Positions 13,920 through 14,343 of a stretch of DNA of 14,343 bases are shown here, in pieces (positions within the stretch are counted from its first letter, which is position 1; every line of letters starts with the position of its first letter). Origin of the DNA: CAZOZP01 sp964584325. GTDB taxonomy: Bacteria; Bacteroidota; Ignavibacteria; Ignavibacteriales; Melioribacteraceae. Where the stretch lies: assembly GCA_964584325.1 (NCBI GenBank), contig CAZOZP010000075.1, positions 1-14,343 on the forward strand, given 5' to 3'. A model generated the notes under the pieces. It saw nothing but the letters and a program-made list of their open reading frames with translations. It ran no database searches and was not told the origin of the DNA. Position numbers and translations under genes: made by a program.

Positions 13920-13950
13920 TTGACAATCGGAAGGCTTGAAATTATGTTTG
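13920..13950 (+). promoter_or_regulatory. Promoter for the DtxR-like regulator
   Basis: A perfect TTGACA (13920-13925) is followed after 17 bases by TATGTT (13943-13948), a 4/6 match to the -10. The same bases read as TTG-N20-TATGTTTG, which fits the Bacteroidota TTG/TAnnTTTG pattern exactly. Transcription would start near 13957, giving a leader of about 45 bases. The leader contains ACCGT and ACGGT in inverted order (from about 13960), a possible small operator. Confidence 0.6.
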
Positions 13951-13988
13951 TATTTGGTACCGTGGTTTTTTATTACGGTTAATAAAAC

Positions 13989-13993
13989 AGGAG
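13989..13993 (+). promoter_or_regulatory. Ribosome binding site deciding the TTG start of the DtxR-like gene
   Basis: AGGAG lies 7 bases before the TTG at 14001. An in-frame stop at 13983-13985 excludes any start further upstream. Confidence 0.8.
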
Positions 13994-14000
13994 AATTGAA

Positions 14001-14343
14001 TTGAGTCCTTCAGAATATCTAATAGCCGGAACAACAATAATTATTCTTTCCATAATTGCATTCTGGCCACGCAGGGGGTTATTTTATATATTAAAAAGAC
14101 TTATGCGCTCCTCGCGCAGAACTGAATCTGAAGATGCGCTTAAGTTTATTTATGATTGCGAGTACAGGCATAATTCCTGCAGCTTGAGCAGTTTGGCGGG
14201 ACATCTGAATATATCTGTTGAAAAGGCATCGAAAACCGCCGCGGCTCTGGAAAGCAGCAAACTTGCTAAAACAACGGGCGGAGAAATTAAGCTTACTCAC
14301 GACGGTCGTGCTTACGCTCTGAAAATAATAAGAATTCACAGGC
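14001..14343 (+). CDS. DtxR-family metal-dependent regulator with N-terminal membrane segment (3' truncated)
   Basis: Likely iron- or manganese-responsive transcriptional repressor. Only the first 114 residues are in the window. Residues 7-22 (LIAGTTIIILSIIAFW) form one hydrophobic segment, followed by basic residues (PRRGLFYILKRLMRSSRR). Residues 43-114 match a DtxR winged helix: TESEDALKFIYDCE, LSSLAGHLNISVEKASKTAAALESSKLAK, IKLTHDGRAYALKIIRIHR. The metal-binding dimerisation domain, and any FeoA-like domain, would lie beyond the edge. The start is TTG at 14001 with AGGAG 7 bases before it, and an in-frame stop at 13983-13985 bounds the frame. It is divergent from the haem operon, with its own TTGACA/TATGTT promoter. 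A membrane segment is unusual for DtxR. The junction recalls metal-ABC-permease/DtxR fusions, of which this could be a reduced form. Confidence 0.75.
   Translation, partial: MSPSEYLIAGTTIIILSIIAFWPRRGLFYILKRLMRSSRRTESEDALKFIYDCEYRHNSCSLSSLAGHLNISVEKASKTAAALESSKLAKTTGGEIKLTHDGRAYALKIIRIHR

Noticed and set aside
14091..14339. Antisense 82-residue reading frame at the right edge
   Set aside because: The + strand here encodes a clear DtxR winged helix with a TTG start and a ribosome site, which explains the region better.
1..14343. tRNA, rRNA, defence system, prophage or integrase
   Set aside because: No cloverleaf, ribosomal sequence, nuclease or phage genes were recognised. All sizeable frames are explained by chemosensory, protease and haem genes.

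Overview
The window (about 40% GC by eye) looks like a chromosomal segment from a bacterium of the Ignavibacteria/Chlorobi side of the FCB superphylum. The main clue is the secreted protease, whose C-terminal sorting tail carries an NYPNPFNPST motif. That motif is common in Ignavibacteria and related lineages that use the type IX secretion system. One promoter also fits the Bacteroidota TTG-N20-TAnnTTTG pattern. Clear Shine-Dalgarno (SD) sequences precede most genes, unlike typical Bacteroidota. The lineage is inferred from these features only.

Region 1 (1-5093, + strand) is a chemosensory operon. It holds the 3'-terminal part of a methyl-accepting receptor with a long poly-HAMP stalk, then cheW, cheR, cheB and a CheY-like stand-alone response regulator. 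No cheA is present, so the kinase must be encoded upstream or elsewhere. The poly-HAMP stalk contains three 91-residue repeats that remain nearly identical at the DNA level. The receptor ends in FEKY, which fits a CheR-binding tether.

Region 2 (5094-8609, + strand) holds a pirin-family cupin and a secreted subtilisin-like protease with a type IX-type tail. The spacings (15 and 18 bases) suggest both are read with the response regulator.

Region 3 (8610-8824) is a convergent intergenic stretch with two inverted repeats. One is an 11-bp stem that could be an insertion-sequence remnant or an attenuator. The other is a short palindrome that could terminate the haem operon.

Region 4 (8825-13576, - strand) is a compact haem operon, transcribed hemE-hemN-hemH-hemG. 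It covers uroporphyrinogen III to protohaem by the protoporphyrin route, with overlapping or near-abutting genes. It pairs an oxygen-independent coproporphyrinogen oxidase (HemN) with a HemY-type flavin protoporphyrinogen oxidase.

Region 5 (13577-14343) is a 424-bp divergent intergenic region followed by the 5' part of a DtxR-type metal-dependent regulator with an N-terminal membrane segment. The intergenic region holds a perfect 8-bp palindrome near hemE, a 158-bp structure of nested inverted repeats flanked by ATAAA on both sides (MITE-like), and a good promoter for the regulator. A metal-responsive regulator divergent from the haem operon suggests iron-linked control, but this is inference. 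Of everything here, the intergenic element and the poly-HAMP receptor most deserve a second look.
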